Made by a program: the position numbers and the translations under genes. Under the pieces are notes generated by a model that was not told the origin of the DNA, did not search any database, and saw only the letters and a list, made by a program, of their open reading frames with translations. Of a DNA stretch of 41,735 nt, positions 9,089-17,483 are shown one piece after another. How positions within the stretch are numbered: the first letter of the stretch is position 1; every line of letters starts with the position of its first letter. The DNA is from Phycisphaerales bacterium (lineage in GTDB: Bacteria > Planctomycetota > Phycisphaerae > Tepidisphaerales > Tepidisphaeraceae): the NCBI GenBank assembly GCA_020847545.1, contig JADLBV010000042.1, positions 1 through 41,735 of the forward strand. Reading direction: 5' to 3'.

Positions 9089-10039
9089 CTATCCAAGTAA
9101 TCCGTACCGACGCATCCACGAAACGGCTCGCCATAATGACTGCTCGGGGGTATGATGCGGTTCGTATCCCAGCCGTTCTCGCAGCTTTGTGATGTCCGGG
9201 CACATGTGCGCCTCGAAGTGATAGCGAGCGCCGGGGTCCGGAACCACTTCCTCGGCGAACTGTTTCCAGGGCACCCGACGTACCGGAATTCGAACGCCGT
9301 AAATTTGGCCATAAGTGGCGACGAACTCCTCGGCCGTCAGTGCGTAGGCGGAACCGACGTTGAAAATTTCTCCGGCTGCGCGCCGGGGTTGACGGGCGGC
9401 CAGACAGAACGGCCTTGCCACATCCTCGGCATCGCACGGGCCGATCAATACATCCGGGCCTTCAGGAAGCAGTACGGTTGTGCCTTCCATCAGCGAGCGG
9501 TGTACGGCAAGGTCGCGTCCACCTTGTGTATCGAGCGGAATTTTTCCCGGACCGGAGATGTTCGGCGGCAAGATCGCCGTAAAGAGTGGTCCATCTCCTG
9601 CGATGCCGCGCTGCAACACATTTTGGATGGTTTTCCAACGCGTCGCGTACCCTTCGCCCCAGAATGGGGTTTGTGAAATCTCGTTGTACGGCACGCGCCG
9701 GGGTGTGCCCAGCATCCAGACCGAACCACACGCGATCACATGACCGACGCCGCGTGACTTGGCAATGTCGTATGTACCCATCAGGTCCGCGCCGAGGATG
9801 TCGATCAGCGTGTCGCCGTCGCGAAGGATTTTCTTCAGGAATGCCGACCAGTTCGCGCCTGCCTCGCCACCGCCCCCATCGTATGAACCCTGTTCGATGC
9901 GCACCTTTGACCATTCATCGCAACGGGGCACTTCGCCGCGGCCACGGGTGATGACGACAACCTGTGCGCCATCGCGCACAAGCATGGGGATCAGATGCCC
10001 GCCGATGTGTCCTGTTCCGCCGATGACAATGATTCTCAT
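9089..10039 (-). CDS. NAD-dependent epimerase/dehydratase family protein (extended SDR-like)
   Basis: 316 residues. The N-terminal nucleotide-binding motif GGTGHIGGHLIP (8-19) and the TRGRG stretch that would contact the adenine ribose are clear, and the C-terminal half (FNVGSAYALTAEEFVATYG) matches the sugar-nucleotide epimerase type. The usual catalytic YxxxK is not intact: the corresponding place reads YATRWK, with five positions between Tyr and Lys instead of four. It may be a non-catalytic or atypical member. It starts 10 nt after the Ldh2-type gene and is probably co-transcribed with it, upstream of the transporter. The substrate is unknown. Confidence 0.8.
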   Translation of the reverse strand: MRIIVIGGTGHIGGHLIPMLVRDGAQVVVITRGRGEVPRCDEWSKVRIEQGSYDGGGGEAGANWSAFLKKILRDGDTLIDILGADLMGTYDIAKSRGVGHVIACGSVWMLGTPRRVPYNEISQTPFWGEGYATRWKTIQNVLQRGIAGDGPLFTAILPPNISGPGKIPLDTQGGRDLAVHRSLMEGTTVLLPEGPDVLIGPCDAEDVARPFCLAARQPRRAAGEIFNVGSAYALTAEEFVATYGQIYGVRIPVRRVPWKQFAEEVVPDPGARYHFEAHMCPDITKLRERLGYEPHHTPEQSLWRAVSWMRRYGLLG

Positions 10040-10049
10040 CTGTTGATCC

Positions 10050-11036
10050 TTACCTATTCCAGGGTGTTTTCAGTCCCAGTTCGTTCGCCAGTGATTCCAA
10101 ATCTTGCCGATGGGCATCGCCCAGCGGGATGCCGTCACGAAGGTTGGTTCGTTCAGTTTGTGCTTCAATGCCGCCGGGCAGGAAGGCTTCGTGTGATTCA
10201 TCGATGGGCTTCATCTTCCGAACCTGTCGGGCATATTCATCCATTTCACGTTTGAATTGGTCCACATCGGCAAACAGGGAGATCTGAAACGTGAAAAGCA
10301 TCGCGCCCTGATGGGCCGCCTTGTAGGGGGAGGTGAATCGTGCCGAATCGATTGTTAATCCGGCCAGAAGTCCGCCCCAGCTTTGGCAGATGGTGCCGAA
10401 TCCGATAGCGCGTAAAACGGCATGCGGGGCGATTTGTGTCAATGGTGCGAACTGGGGGGCGTTGTTTTGGATGTCGTGCGTCACGCCGCAATCCAAGACC
10501 AGTGGCGGCTCGGTTAATGCCGGCGAACTGAATGACATTGGCGACCCGCCGGCGGCTTTAACCACCGATTTGTCGGGGTTCAGGTACAGTTGCACGCCGG
10601 AAGTGACGAAGGTCAGCAGGTCGTGCTGGAGCGTCATCCGCGAATAGATGCCGGCCGCGCCGATGTGGCCGTGGTGGCGGGTGACCATCGCGGCCATCCC
10701 TTGCCGGCGGGCTTTTTCGATGGTTTTGATCGTCCCCTCGTATGCGGGGAAATATCCAAGACCATAATCGCCATCCATGACAAGACTGTTGGCCGTCTCG
10801 TGTGCGATGGTGACATTGGGGCGGGGATTGATCCCACCTTGGCGGATTTCGTGGACATAGCGGACGATCTGTCGGCTGCCGTGGCTGTAGATGCCGCGCA
10901 GATCGCTGGCGATCAGCAGGTCTGACAGGAGCGCGGCGTGGTTGTCGGGGATGTCCGCATGGATGGCCGATTCATAAACAAACCGCCGCAGCGCATCTTT
11001 CGGGACTCGTATGGCATCGGCTTGGGGTTGATCCAT
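10050..11036 (-). CDS. Malate/L-lactate dehydrogenase family (Ldh2/YlbC-type) oxidoreductase
   Basis: 328 residues from the ATG at 11036 (MDQPQADAIRVP). Family landmarks are DLLIASDLRGIYSHGSRQIVRYV near the N-terminus, the RHHGHIGAAGIYSRM region with the likely catalytic histidine, and the VLDCG segment. These are NAD(P)-dependent 2-hydroxyacid dehydrogenases (malate, lactate, sulfolactate, ureidoglycolate and imino-acid reducing members), so the exact substrate cannot be named. The frame stays open for a further 97 codons upstream, but that part overlaps the divergent lipoprotein leader and looks non-coding. A TATAGT hexamer (11049-11044) lies 7 nt before the ATG, so the transcript may be leaderless. 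Confidence 0.85.
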   Translation of the reverse strand: MDQPQADAIRVPKDALRRFVYESAIHADIPDNHAALLSDLLIASDLRGIYSHGSRQIVRYVHEIRQGGINPRPNVTIAHETANSLVMDGDYGLGYFPAYEGTIKTIEKARRQGMAAMVTRHHGHIGAAGIYSRMTLQHDLLTFVTSGVQLYLNPDKSVVKAAGGSPMSFSSPALTEPPLVLDCGVTHDIQNNAPQFAPLTQIAPHAVLRAIGFGTICQSWGGLLAGLTIDSARFTSPYKAAHQGAMLFTFQISLFADVDQFKREMDEYARQVRKMKPIDESHEAFLPGGIEAQTERTNLRDGIPLGDAHRQDLESLANELGLKTPWNR

Positions 11037-11218
11037 GTGGTTGACTATAGCGACAGGTGGAGAATTCGCATCGGAAAATTTGCGGCGGTGGCCGCGTTTT
11101 GCTTGCAATTCTTTGTGTCGGTTGTAGTTTATCGCATGAGTTTTCGGGCGAATGGGTTGGAAATTGGACACCACCCGTGCCGATCCATCATTTTCCGCGG
11201 TGCTACACGGAGGTAGTC

Positions 11219-12085
11219 GTGATTCGAGCTTCATCAAAACTGGCGTGTGCGATCCTGTCGTTGGCGTTGTCGGCGACTGCGGTACCATTCTTGGGCGGCT
11301 GCGCCACCACCACCACCAATCGTGCAACCACCTATGGGCTGGATTCGCGCGATGATGGGGCGCGGTTCTTCAACGAAGGGCAATACGCGGATGCCGCCGG
11401 CGCCTATCGCAACGCCGTCCGCACCGTCCCCAGCGACTTTATGTCCTATTACCATCTGGGGTTGTGTGAGGAAAAGCTCGGCGCGATGCAGCAGGCGATT
11501 CAGGCCTTCAAGACCTCGCTGGATGTGATGCCGCTGACGCTGGCCGGCCGGGATCGGATGACCACCTTCCGCTTCACCATCATGGACGCCCTCGCCCGTG
11601 TCATTGCCAACAGCAACGATAAAACCTCGGAGATCGAAAAGCTTACCGAAAAGGCCCGTGGCGGTTCGGTTGAAAGCTACCGCATCCTCGCCCGCGTCTA
11701 CCGCTACGGCATGGACCCGGACTCGGCCATCGACGCCTACAACCGCGCCTCGCTTCTGGAGCCGCGCAACGTCAGTTTGCTCAAAGAATTCGGCCTGTAC
11801 CTCGAACAGTTGCACCAGAACGCGCAGGCCGAGGAGATTCTCCGCCGTGCTTATGGACTGGATACGGTCGATGCCGAGATCAGCGACGCCCTGCGCCGGT
11901 TGGGTGTCATCGTCGGCCCCAGCATCAAGGAGAAGGATCAGCTCGTCCAACCCATCATCCCCCCCGGCCCCATCGCCCCCCCCACCCGTCTGCCTGGCCA
12001 GCCGCACACGGATGGGGCGCAATCCCCCGCTCCGTCTCCCACTCCTGTTGCTCCTACGGAATCGACCCAGACCCCGCGCGAATAG
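11219..12085 (+). CDS. TPR-repeat lipoprotein
   Basis: 288 residues from GTG at 11219, chosen because GGAGG (11209-11213) sits 5 nt upstream; the open frame extends back to 11057 but that part overlaps the divergent promoter region. A basic start and hydrophobic segment (LACAILSLALSATAVPF) lead to a lipobox-like LGGC, so the mature protein is probably a lipoprotein. It then has about four TPR-like helix pairs (ARFFNEGQYADAAGAYRNAV, YYHLGLCEEKLGAMQQAIQAFKTSLD, SYRILARVYRYGMDPDSAIDAYNRAS, LKEFGLYLEQLHQNAQAEEIL), and a Pro-rich tail of about 50 residues. Probably a periplasmic scaffold; the partner is unknown. A CACAGAG element follows its stop by about 18 nt. Confidence 0.82.
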   Translation: MIRASSKLACAILSLALSATAVPFLGGCATTTTNRATTYGLDSRDDGARFFNEGQYADAAGAYRNAVRTVPSDFMSYYHLGLCEEKLGAMQQAIQAFKTSLDVMPLTLAGRDRMTTFRFTIMDALARVIANSNDKTSEIEKLTEKARGGSVESYRILARVYRYGMDPDSAIDAYNRASLLEPRNVSLLKEFGLYLEQLHQNAQAEEILRRAYGLDTVDAEISDALRRLGVIVGPSIKEKDQLVQPIIPPGPIAPPTRLPGQPHTDGAQSPAPSPTPVAPTESTQTPRE

Positions 12086-12102
12086 AGCGAAAGAAAAACA
12101 TA

Positions 12103-12221
12103 TACGCCACAGAGGCACAGAGAGCACAGAGAAGAAGATAATTGAGACAAGGAGGCTGGGAAACAAGGAGATTGGAATTCTCTGTGTATTTCCTCTGTGT
12201 TTTCAGTGGCTCTGTGGCGTA
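12103..12221. repeat. CACAGAG inverted-repeat element, copy 3
   Basis: The left arm (12103-12133) reads TACGCCACAGAGGCACAGAG and continues with one more CACAGAG unit; the right arm (12178-12221) is its imperfect complement, with 12 perfect outer pairs (TACGCCACAGAG). The interior includes GAGACAAGGAGGCTGGGAAA and ACAAGGAGATTGG, a second short-unit repeat (ACAAGGAG). It lies in the 282-nt gap between the TPR lipoprotein stop and the argB promoter. Confidence 0.8.
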
Positions 12222-12305
12222 CCTCTTTGGTACTTTCATTCCATACGATCGAACGGCGGAAAATGAAACTGCCTTGGAAAGGGCGCGAAATTTGATCCCC
12301 GGTTT

Positions 12306-12334
12306 TTGACACGCACACCCCGGACGCTTAAAAT
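12306..12334 (+). promoter_or_regulatory. Sigma-70-type promoter of the argB operon
   Basis: TTGACA (12306-12311), a 17-nt spacer and TAAAAT (12329-12334): a perfect -35 and a -10 with one mismatch. A start near 12341 would give a leader of about 27 nt before argB. This is the best promoter match in the window. Confidence 0.75.
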
Positions 12335-12367
12335 TCTCCTTTTTTCCACACGGAGCATCGCGCCAAC

Positions 12368-13246
12368 ATGATGGATCAGGCGATCAGCAAGGCGGAGGCG
12401 CTTAGCGAGGCCCTCTCCTATATTCAGCGATTTCACAACAAAGTCGTTGTCGTCAAGGTGGGTGGTTCGATCATGGACGATGAACTGGCGTTGTCGCAGA
12501 TTCTCAGCGACATCGTTTTTATGAACTACGTCGGCATGCAGCCGGTTCTGGTTCACGGGGGCGGCAAGGCGATCAATCAGGCGATGGAGACGGCCGGATT
12601 GAAGCCCCAGTGGGTGCAGGGACGCCGATACACCGATGAACGCACGCTGGCCATCGCCGAACATGTGCTGTGCAACCAGATCAACCGTTTCATCGTCAAT
12701 TTCATGCAAAGCCAGGGATGCGAGGCGATGGGGCTGCATTCGCTCAGCAGCGTCGTTTTGTTCGCTGAAAAGACCTATCTGGACGGCCCGGATGGGCGAA
12801 AGATCGATCTGGGGCTGGTTGGAGAGGTCAAGAGCGTCAATGCCCGGCTGCTGCAATTGCTGGTGCAGGCGGATTCGATCCCATGTATCGCGACCATCGC
12901 CCGCGACCCGGTTGGCAGCCGGTTGAATGTCAACGCCGACACGGCCGCCGGGGCGGTCGCGGCCGCCATGAAGGCCGAAAAACTGGTCGTTGTTTCAGAC
13001 ACCCACGGCATCCGCACCAAGGCGGATGATCCGGACACCCGCGTATCGCACCTGAACGTCCAGCAGCTCGACGAGATGGTCAAAACCGGCGTCATCACGA
13101 GCGGGATGCTCCCCAAGGTGGAAGCGTGCGTGCTGGCGTTGCAAAGCGGCGTGGGGAAGGCCCATATCATCGACGGCCGGATCCCCCACTCATTGCTTCT
13201 TGAAATTTACACCGAAGCCGGCATCGGCACCGAGATCGTTCTATGA
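12368..13246 (+). CDS. argB: Acetylglutamate kinase
   Basis: 292 residues. It phosphorylates N-acetyl-L-glutamate with ATP, the second step of arginine synthesis. The amino-acid-kinase fold shows VKVGGS (29-34) and VHGGGKAI (about 62-69) for phosphate and substrate binding, then NVNADTAAGAVAAAM and VVSDTHGI for the nucleotide part, and TSGMLPKVEAC. An N-terminal helix of about 22 residues precedes the first strand and the C-terminus ends GIGTEIVL. In this family the extra N-helix marks hexameric, arginine-inhibited enzymes, so feedback control is likely (inference). First gene of a six-gene run; argF follows after 36 nt. The ATG at 12371 is an equally possible start. Confidence 0.95.
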   Translation: MMDQAISKAEALSEALSYIQRFHNKVVVVKVGGSIMDDELALSQILSDIVFMNYVGMQPVLVHGGGKAINQAMETAGLKPQWVQGRRYTDERTLAIAEHVLCNQINRFIVNFMQSQGCEAMGLHSLSSVVLFAEKTYLDGPDGRKIDLGLVGEVKSVNARLLQLLVQADSIPCIATIARDPVGSRLNVNADTAAGAVAAAMKAEKLVVVSDTHGIRTKADDPDTRVSHLNVQQLDEMVKTGVITSGMLPKVEACVLALQSGVGKAHIIDGRIPHSLLLEIYTEAGIGTEIVL

Positions 13247-13282
13247 AAGGGCATTTGCCCATCCCCTGACCACCAACCACCC

Positions 13283-14203
13283 ATGCACCATTTCACCTCC
13301 ATCGCCGAAAACGCTCCCGATGACCTTCGTCACCTGCTGGATGTCGCGGGACGGTTGAAGGCCCAATACAAGACCACCGGCCGAAACGATCCGATTCTGG
13401 CCGGCAAGGTGCTGGCGATGATTTTTGAAAAACCGAGCCTGCGCACCCGCGTCAGCTTCAACAACGCGGCCGTCCATCTGGGCGGGACCGGCCTGCTGTT
13501 GCGCGATGAGGAGGTAGGTCTTGATTCACGCGAGCCGACGAAGGATGTCGCCCGTGTCCTGTCGGGGATGTGCGACGGGATCATGGCCCGCACCTTCGCG
13601 CATGAGAAAATCCTGACCCTCCGCCAATGGTCCACCGTGCCGGTGATCAACGGGTTGACCGATTACAGCCATCCTTGTCAGGCGATGGCCGACCTGATGA
13701 CCATCAGGGAGCATTTTGGGTCGCTGGAAGGGAAAACGGTCGCCTTTATCGGGGATGGGAACAATGTTGCCCGTTCATTGTCGGTGGCGTGCGGCAAATT
13801 CAACATGCGGTTTATTCTCGCCTCGCCACCCGGATATGAACTGCCCAAAGAGGATGTGGACCGGATCATGTCGCAGGTTCCACAGATGGATTTTCAACTG
13901 ACCGCCGACCCGGCCGACGCGGCTCGTCAGGCGGATGTGTTGTACACCGATACATGGGTGTCGATGGGGCAGGAGGCCGAAAAAGCACGACGATTGAAGG
14001 ATTTCGCCGGATTCCAGATCGATCAGAAGATGCTGTCGGCCGCCCCGCAACAGGCGGTGGTGCTGCATTGCCTGCCGGCCTATCGGGGGCTGGAAATTTC
14101 CGATGAGGTGATGGAAGACCCCCGGTCGCTGATCTTCCCACAGGCTGAAAATCGACTGCATTTCCAAAAAGGGTTGTTGGCCGTCCTCATGGGTGGACAA
14201 TAA
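13283..14203 (+). CDS. argF: Ornithine carbamoyltransferase
   Basis: 306 residues, normal for the family. It makes citrulline from ornithine and carbamoyl phosphate. The carbamoyl-phosphate site is KPSLRTR (50-56; S-L-R-T-R replaces STRTR), then HPCQAMADL, the DGNNVARSL turn, DTWVSMGQE, and the HCLPAYRG ornithine-site motif near 260. DxWVSMG and HCLPA argue for ornithine rather than aspartate or acetylornithine as co-substrate. The carB gene that makes its carbamoyl phosphate is about 16 kb further on in the same window. The 3' end overlaps the next gene by 11 bp if that gene starts at 14193. Confidence 0.95.
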   Translation: MHHFTSIAENAPDDLRHLLDVAGRLKAQYKTTGRNDPILAGKVLAMIFEKPSLRTRVSFNNAAVHLGGTGLLLRDEEVGLDSREPTKDVARVLSGMCDGIMARTFAHEKILTLRQWSTVPVINGLTDYSHPCQAMADLMTIREHFGSLEGKTVAFIGDGNNVARSLSVACGKFNMRFILASPPGYELPKEDVDRIMSQVPQMDFQLTADPADAARQADVLYTDTWVSMGQEAEKARRLKDFAGFQIDQKMLSAAPQQAVVLHCLPAYRGLEISDEVMEDPRSLIFPQAENRLHFQKGLLAVLMGGQ

Positions 14204-14897
14204 AGGGCGTCGTTCTTCCTGCCTGCCATTCCATAAGAATGATTCGCTGCCTACACTGGATGCCGTGAGCAGCGATTCGGCCAAAGTTGATTCCGATGAG
14301 ACACCGGCGTATCTGGCCCCGTATGTGCGCGCGGTGCGGCGGCATGGGGATGGGTTTGGGTCGTTGTTGTGGGCCAGTCGGCGGACGCAGGAGACGCGGT
14401 TTGGGGCGTTGTGTCGATTGCGGGATTTAAGTGGCTGCTCGGTGTTGGATGTGGGGTGCGGGCGGGCGGATTTGTTGGATTATCTGCTGCGCCGCGGGAT
14501 GACGCCGGCCGATTATGTGGGGTTGGAGGCCGTGGGGACGTTGGCCAAGGCGGCCGGTCGTAAAAAGCTGCCCAACTGCACGATCATCGAGGGTGATTTT
14601 GTGTCCGATCCCCGGCGGATGTATGTCGGGGCGGATGTGGTTTTGTTCAGCGGGTCGTTGAACACATTGTCGGATGAGGCATTTTATCGCACACTGGGCC
14701 ATGCGTTTGAGGCAAGCGCCCAGGAGGTGGTGTTCAACTATCTCTGTTCGGATGAACTGGCCGGGACGCGCTATCTGAACTGGCACAAGCCGGCGGATGT
14801 GATGGATTTCGCCCGCAAACTGACGCCGCATGTGTTAAGCATCAACGGGTATATTTCGGGGGATTGCAGCGTGTCGATGAGGAAATCATTTTTATGA
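14193..14897 (+). CDS. Class I SAM-dependent methyltransferase
   Basis: 234 residues from the ATG at 14193; a GTG at 14265 would give about 210 residues and avoid the overlap with argF. Motif I is CSVLDVGCGRADLLDYL, followed by the acidic loop end VGLEAVG, motif II-like CTIIEGDF and VLFSGSLNTL. The seven-strand Rossmann fold is clear but the substrate is not. The last ~30 residues (HVLSINGYISGDCSVSMRKSF) look complete. The gene is embedded in the arg operon with an ATGA overlap to the next gene, so it is translationally coupled to the CpsB-type protein. Confidence 0.8.
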   Translation: MDNKGRRSSCLPFHKNDSLPTLDAVSSDSAKVDSDETPAYLAPYVRAVRRHGDGFGSLLWASRRTQETRFGALCRLRDLSGCSVLDVGCGRADLLDYLLRRGMTPADYVGLEAVGTLAKAAGRKKLPNCTIIEGDFVSDPRRMYVGADVVLFSGSLNTLSDEAFYRTLGHAFEASAQEVVFNYLCSDELAGTRYLNWHKPADVMDFARKLTPHVLSINGYISGDCSVSMRKSFL

Positions 14898-15607
14898 ATC
14901 GGATTGATGTGCATTCGCATCTGTTGCCGGGGCTGGATGATGGATGCCAGACGATGGAGGAGTCGATCGAGTGCGCCCGCCTGCTGGTGAAGTCGGGGTA
15001 TTCGCACGCCTTTTGCACGCCACATGTCTGGCCAAATTTGCCGGACAATTCGCCACAGGAGATCGCCCAGCGGACGGTGGAACTGCAGATGGCGCTGAAC
15101 ATGGAACGGATCGAGCTGAAGGTTTTTCCCGGCGGCGAGATCAATCTGCGTCCGGATACCATCGAAACGCCGCCCGATCAGATGGTGACCTATGGCATGA
15201 ACGGACATTATTGCCTGATCGACCTGTGGGCGCAGACGCTGCCTGATTTTTTTGAGCCATCGGTGCGCTGGATGCAGTCGCTGGGGTTGACGGTGGTGCT
15301 GGCCCATCCGGAGCGGATGCGGGCGATTCAGGACCAGCCGGAACTGGTGGATGAGATCGGAGCGATGGGCGTTTTGTTGCAGGGAAATCTGCATTGCCTG
15401 GTCGATCCACCCGATTCGATGACACGGATTCGGGTGGAGGAATTTTTGTGTGATGACCGGTATTTCATGCTGGGGTCTGATCTGCACCGGCTGCAAAGCC
15501 TGCCGCCGCGAATGGCGGGGATACAGCGGGCGATTGAGCTGGTGGGTGAGGATGCGGTGGATCGGCTGACGATGGAGAACCCGGCGAAACTGCTGGGGAT
15601 CAAGTGA
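14894..15607 (+). CDS. CpsB/CapC-type PHP-domain protein tyrosine phosphatase
   Basis: 237 residues from the ATG at 14894 (ATGA overlap with the upstream stop; GAGGAAA lies about 10 nt before). It is a metal-dependent PHP fold: DVHSHLLPGLDDG near the start (His7, His9 and the Asp pair), FCTPHVWP, GGEINL, VLAHPERM and LGSDLHR provide the usual metal ligands in the usual order. Characterised family members dephosphorylate tyrosine kinases that control capsule or exopolysaccharide export. No such kinase is in the window, but glycan genes lie 8 kb away. Its place in an arg operon is not explained by that role. Confidence 0.85.
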   Translation: MNRIDVHSHLLPGLDDGCQTMEESIECARLLVKSGYSHAFCTPHVWPNLPDNSPQEIAQRTVELQMALNMERIELKVFPGGEINLRPDTIETPPDQMVTYGMNGHYCLIDLWAQTLPDFFEPSVRWMQSLGLTVVLAHPERMRAIQDQPELVDEIGAMGVLLQGNLHCLVDPPDSMTRIRVEEFLCDDRYFMLGSDLHRLQSLPPRMAGIQRAIELVGEDAVDRLTMENPAKLLGIK

Positions 15608-15613
15608 GCGGCC

Positions 15614-16519
15614 ATGCGAGAGGCGATTGCGGGGGTACCGCCGGGACGATATGCCGTGGGGGTCAGCGGCGGCGCGGACAGCGTGGCGCTTTTGTCGTTG
15701 CTGCGACAACGCGATGACCTGACGTTGCACATCGCCCATCTGAACCATCAGACGCGCGGGGATGAGAACACGAAAGATGCCGAATTTGTGACCGAACTTT
15801 CAAGCCGATGGGCGATTCCCCGCACCATTGGCCGATTGGATCAGATCGAAGCCGACGGCTTAACACTTAATTCCAATCCCTCCGCACGATACCGGGACGC
15901 CCGGTTGGCGTTTTTTGGACAGGTGGTGCGTGAAAATAATCTGCACGGGGTCATTCTAGCCCATCATGCGGATGATCAGGCCGAGACGATTTTACAACGA
16001 CTGTTGCGCGGGTCCGGGCCGGCGGGGTTGGGTGGGATGCGTGCATCATCCCATATCGGTGGGCTACTGATCCTTCGGCCGCTTCTGGCGATTAGTGGGC
16101 AGTCATTGCGGTCTCATTTGCGGCAGATCGGTCAGGAATGGCGGGAGGATGCCAGCAATCGGTCGGACCGTTATTTTCGCAATGTGCTGCGGCAATTCCT
16201 GGCCAACCGGTCGCAAATGGGCGTTGCGTTGGTGCAATTGGGCAAGGCGATGGAACAATGGGTCGACTGGACGCGGGAAAACGCGCCGGAACTGGCCGAT
16301 TCGTTTGATGTGCGGGATTTGGCCGATTTGCCGTCCCCCCTGGCACTGGAATCGGCCAGAAAATGGCTGTTGGCGCGGGGTGTGCGGCCGGATGAGATTT
16401 TTCCATCCCATCTGGAGGCACTTTATCGGATGGCAACCGATGCGGCCGATGCCCCCCGGCGTCATTTTCCAGGTCGGTTGCTGGTGCGTCGGCGTGGCGG
16501 GCGAATCGAAATTGGTTGA
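15614..16519 (+). CDS. tilS: tRNA(Ile)-lysidine synthase
   Basis: 301 residues. It converts the wobble cytidine of tRNA-Ile (CAU) to lysidine using ATP and lysine. The N-terminal PP-loop VSGGADSVALLSLL (about 17-30) binds ATP; LNHQTRGDENTKDAEFV, the ARYRDAR segment, ILAHHADDQAETILQRLLRGSGPAGLGGM and the WREDASN motif are all family hallmarks. It is shorter than the E. coli enzyme (over 400 residues) and lacks most of the C-terminal tRNA-binding domains, like other short-form TilS. It starts 6 nt after the preceding stop. Confidence 0.92.
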   Translation: MREAIAGVPPGRYAVGVSGGADSVALLSLLRQRDDLTLHIAHLNHQTRGDENTKDAEFVTELSSRWAIPRTIGRLDQIEADGLTLNSNPSARYRDARLAFFGQVVRENNLHGVILAHHADDQAETILQRLLRGSGPAGLGGMRASSHIGGLLILRPLLAISGQSLRSHLRQIGQEWREDASNRSDRYFRNVLRQFLANRSQMGVALVQLGKAMEQWVDWTRENAPELADSFDVRDLADLPSPLALESARKWLLARGVRPDEIFPSHLEALYRMATDAADAPRRHFPGRLLVRRRGGRIEIG

Positions 16520-16568
16520 TCCGGCCGCCGATCTTCCCATAATGACCCACGGCCCCAATCGGAGCGAT

Positions 16569-17477
16569 ATGAATCGACCCGCCATTTTCTTCGACCGCGA
16601 CAACACCCTCATCGCCTGTGATGGTTTCCTTGGAGACCCTGCACAAGTGTCGCTCATCAGCGGCGCCGCCGACGCCGTGGCTCGGGCGCGGCAACTCGGA
16701 TACGCCACGGTCATCATCAGCAACCAGAGCGGCGTGGGACGCGGGCTGTTCAGCGAAGATGATGTGCGCGCGGTGAACAGTCGGCTCGACACGCTGCTGG
16801 CGGCCGACAATTCCGCCGCCGTCATCGACCGACATGAATTTTGCCCCTTCCATCCCGAAGCGACCGTGGAGGCGTATCGTCAGGAGAGCGACCTGCGAAA
16901 ACCCAAACCGGGCATGATCCTCAAAGCCGCGCGTCAATTGGGGTTGGATTTGACTCGAAGCTGGATGATCGGCGATGCGCCACGTGATATCGAAGCGGGC
17001 AACGCCGCCGGTTGCCGAACGATATTGTTTTGTGATCCGGCCATCCCTCCTTCAACCGCGACAACCCAACCCACAAATGTCGCCCCGGAATTCACCGTGG
17101 ACAGTCTGGAGGATGCGATGGAGATCATCGAGCAGGATGGGAAACCGCCAAAACCAATCGATCCTCCCCAGCCGTCGGCCACTCAACCCACCCCACAACC
17201 CATCACAGTTCAACCAATACCCACACCCCCATCCACCGCGCGGCTTGAAAGTCTCGCCGAGGACATTTTGCGTGAATTGCGCCGACGCACCGAGCGCGAT
17301 CATTCCGATTTTTCGGTCAGCAAACTGATGGCGGGCATCGTCCAGATTCTGGCACTGGCGGTCTTGTTTTACGCCTATATCAACCGCAACGACGCCGCAC
17401 TGCCAGCATCGCTGCTGCTGGCGATCATGTTGCAAACCCTCACGGTTGCCCTGTTGATCATGGGCCGGCAGAAATAG
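16569..17477 (+). CDS. HAD phosphatase (GmhB-like) with C-terminal membrane anchor
   Basis: 302 residues from the ATG at 16569, with GGAG just upstream. Residues 1-155 are a HAD phosphatase of the histidinol-/heptose-bisphosphate phosphatase type: FFDRDNTL (nucleophile Asp9, acid Asp11), SNQSGVGRG, RKPKPGM and GDAPRDIEAG. The zinc loop of GmhB is degenerate: Cys92 and His95 remain (FCPFHPE) but the later Cys-x-Cys is replaced by S-D-L before RKP. After a Pro-rich linker (about 157-222) come a charged helix and two membrane helices (about 253-271 and 279-298). It is therefore a tethered phosphatase with its catalytic part probably in the cytoplasm. The substrate is unproven. Confidence 0.82.
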   Translation: MNRPAIFFDRDNTLIACDGFLGDPAQVSLISGAADAVARARQLGYATVIISNQSGVGRGLFSEDDVRAVNSRLDTLLAADNSAAVIDRHEFCPFHPEATVEAYRQESDLRKPKPGMILKAARQLGLDLTRSWMIGDAPRDIEAGNAAGCRTILFCDPAIPPSTATTQPTNVAPEFTVDSLEDAMEIIEQDGKPPKPIDPPQPSATQPTPQPITVQPIPTPPSTARLESLAEDILRELRRRTERDHSDFSVSKLMAGIVQILALAVLFYAYINRNDAALPASLLLAIMLQTLTVALLIMGRQK

Positions 17478-17483
17478 CCTCCT

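Noticed and set aside
11037-11327. 97-codon N-terminal extension of the Ldh2-type dehydrogenase
   Set aside because: It overlaps the divergent lipoprotein start, has low-complexity residues (WWWWW) and does not resemble the family, which begins near MDQPQADAIRVP.
11234-12166. 310-codon antisense open frame opposite the TPR lipoprotein
   Set aside because: It runs into CACAGAG copy 3 and mirrors a well-supported lipoprotein gene.
16095-16568. Long upstream extension of the HAD phosphatase frame into tilS
   Set aside because: tilS motifs occupy the other frame through this stretch; a ribosome binding site and the FFDRDNT motif place the start at 16569.
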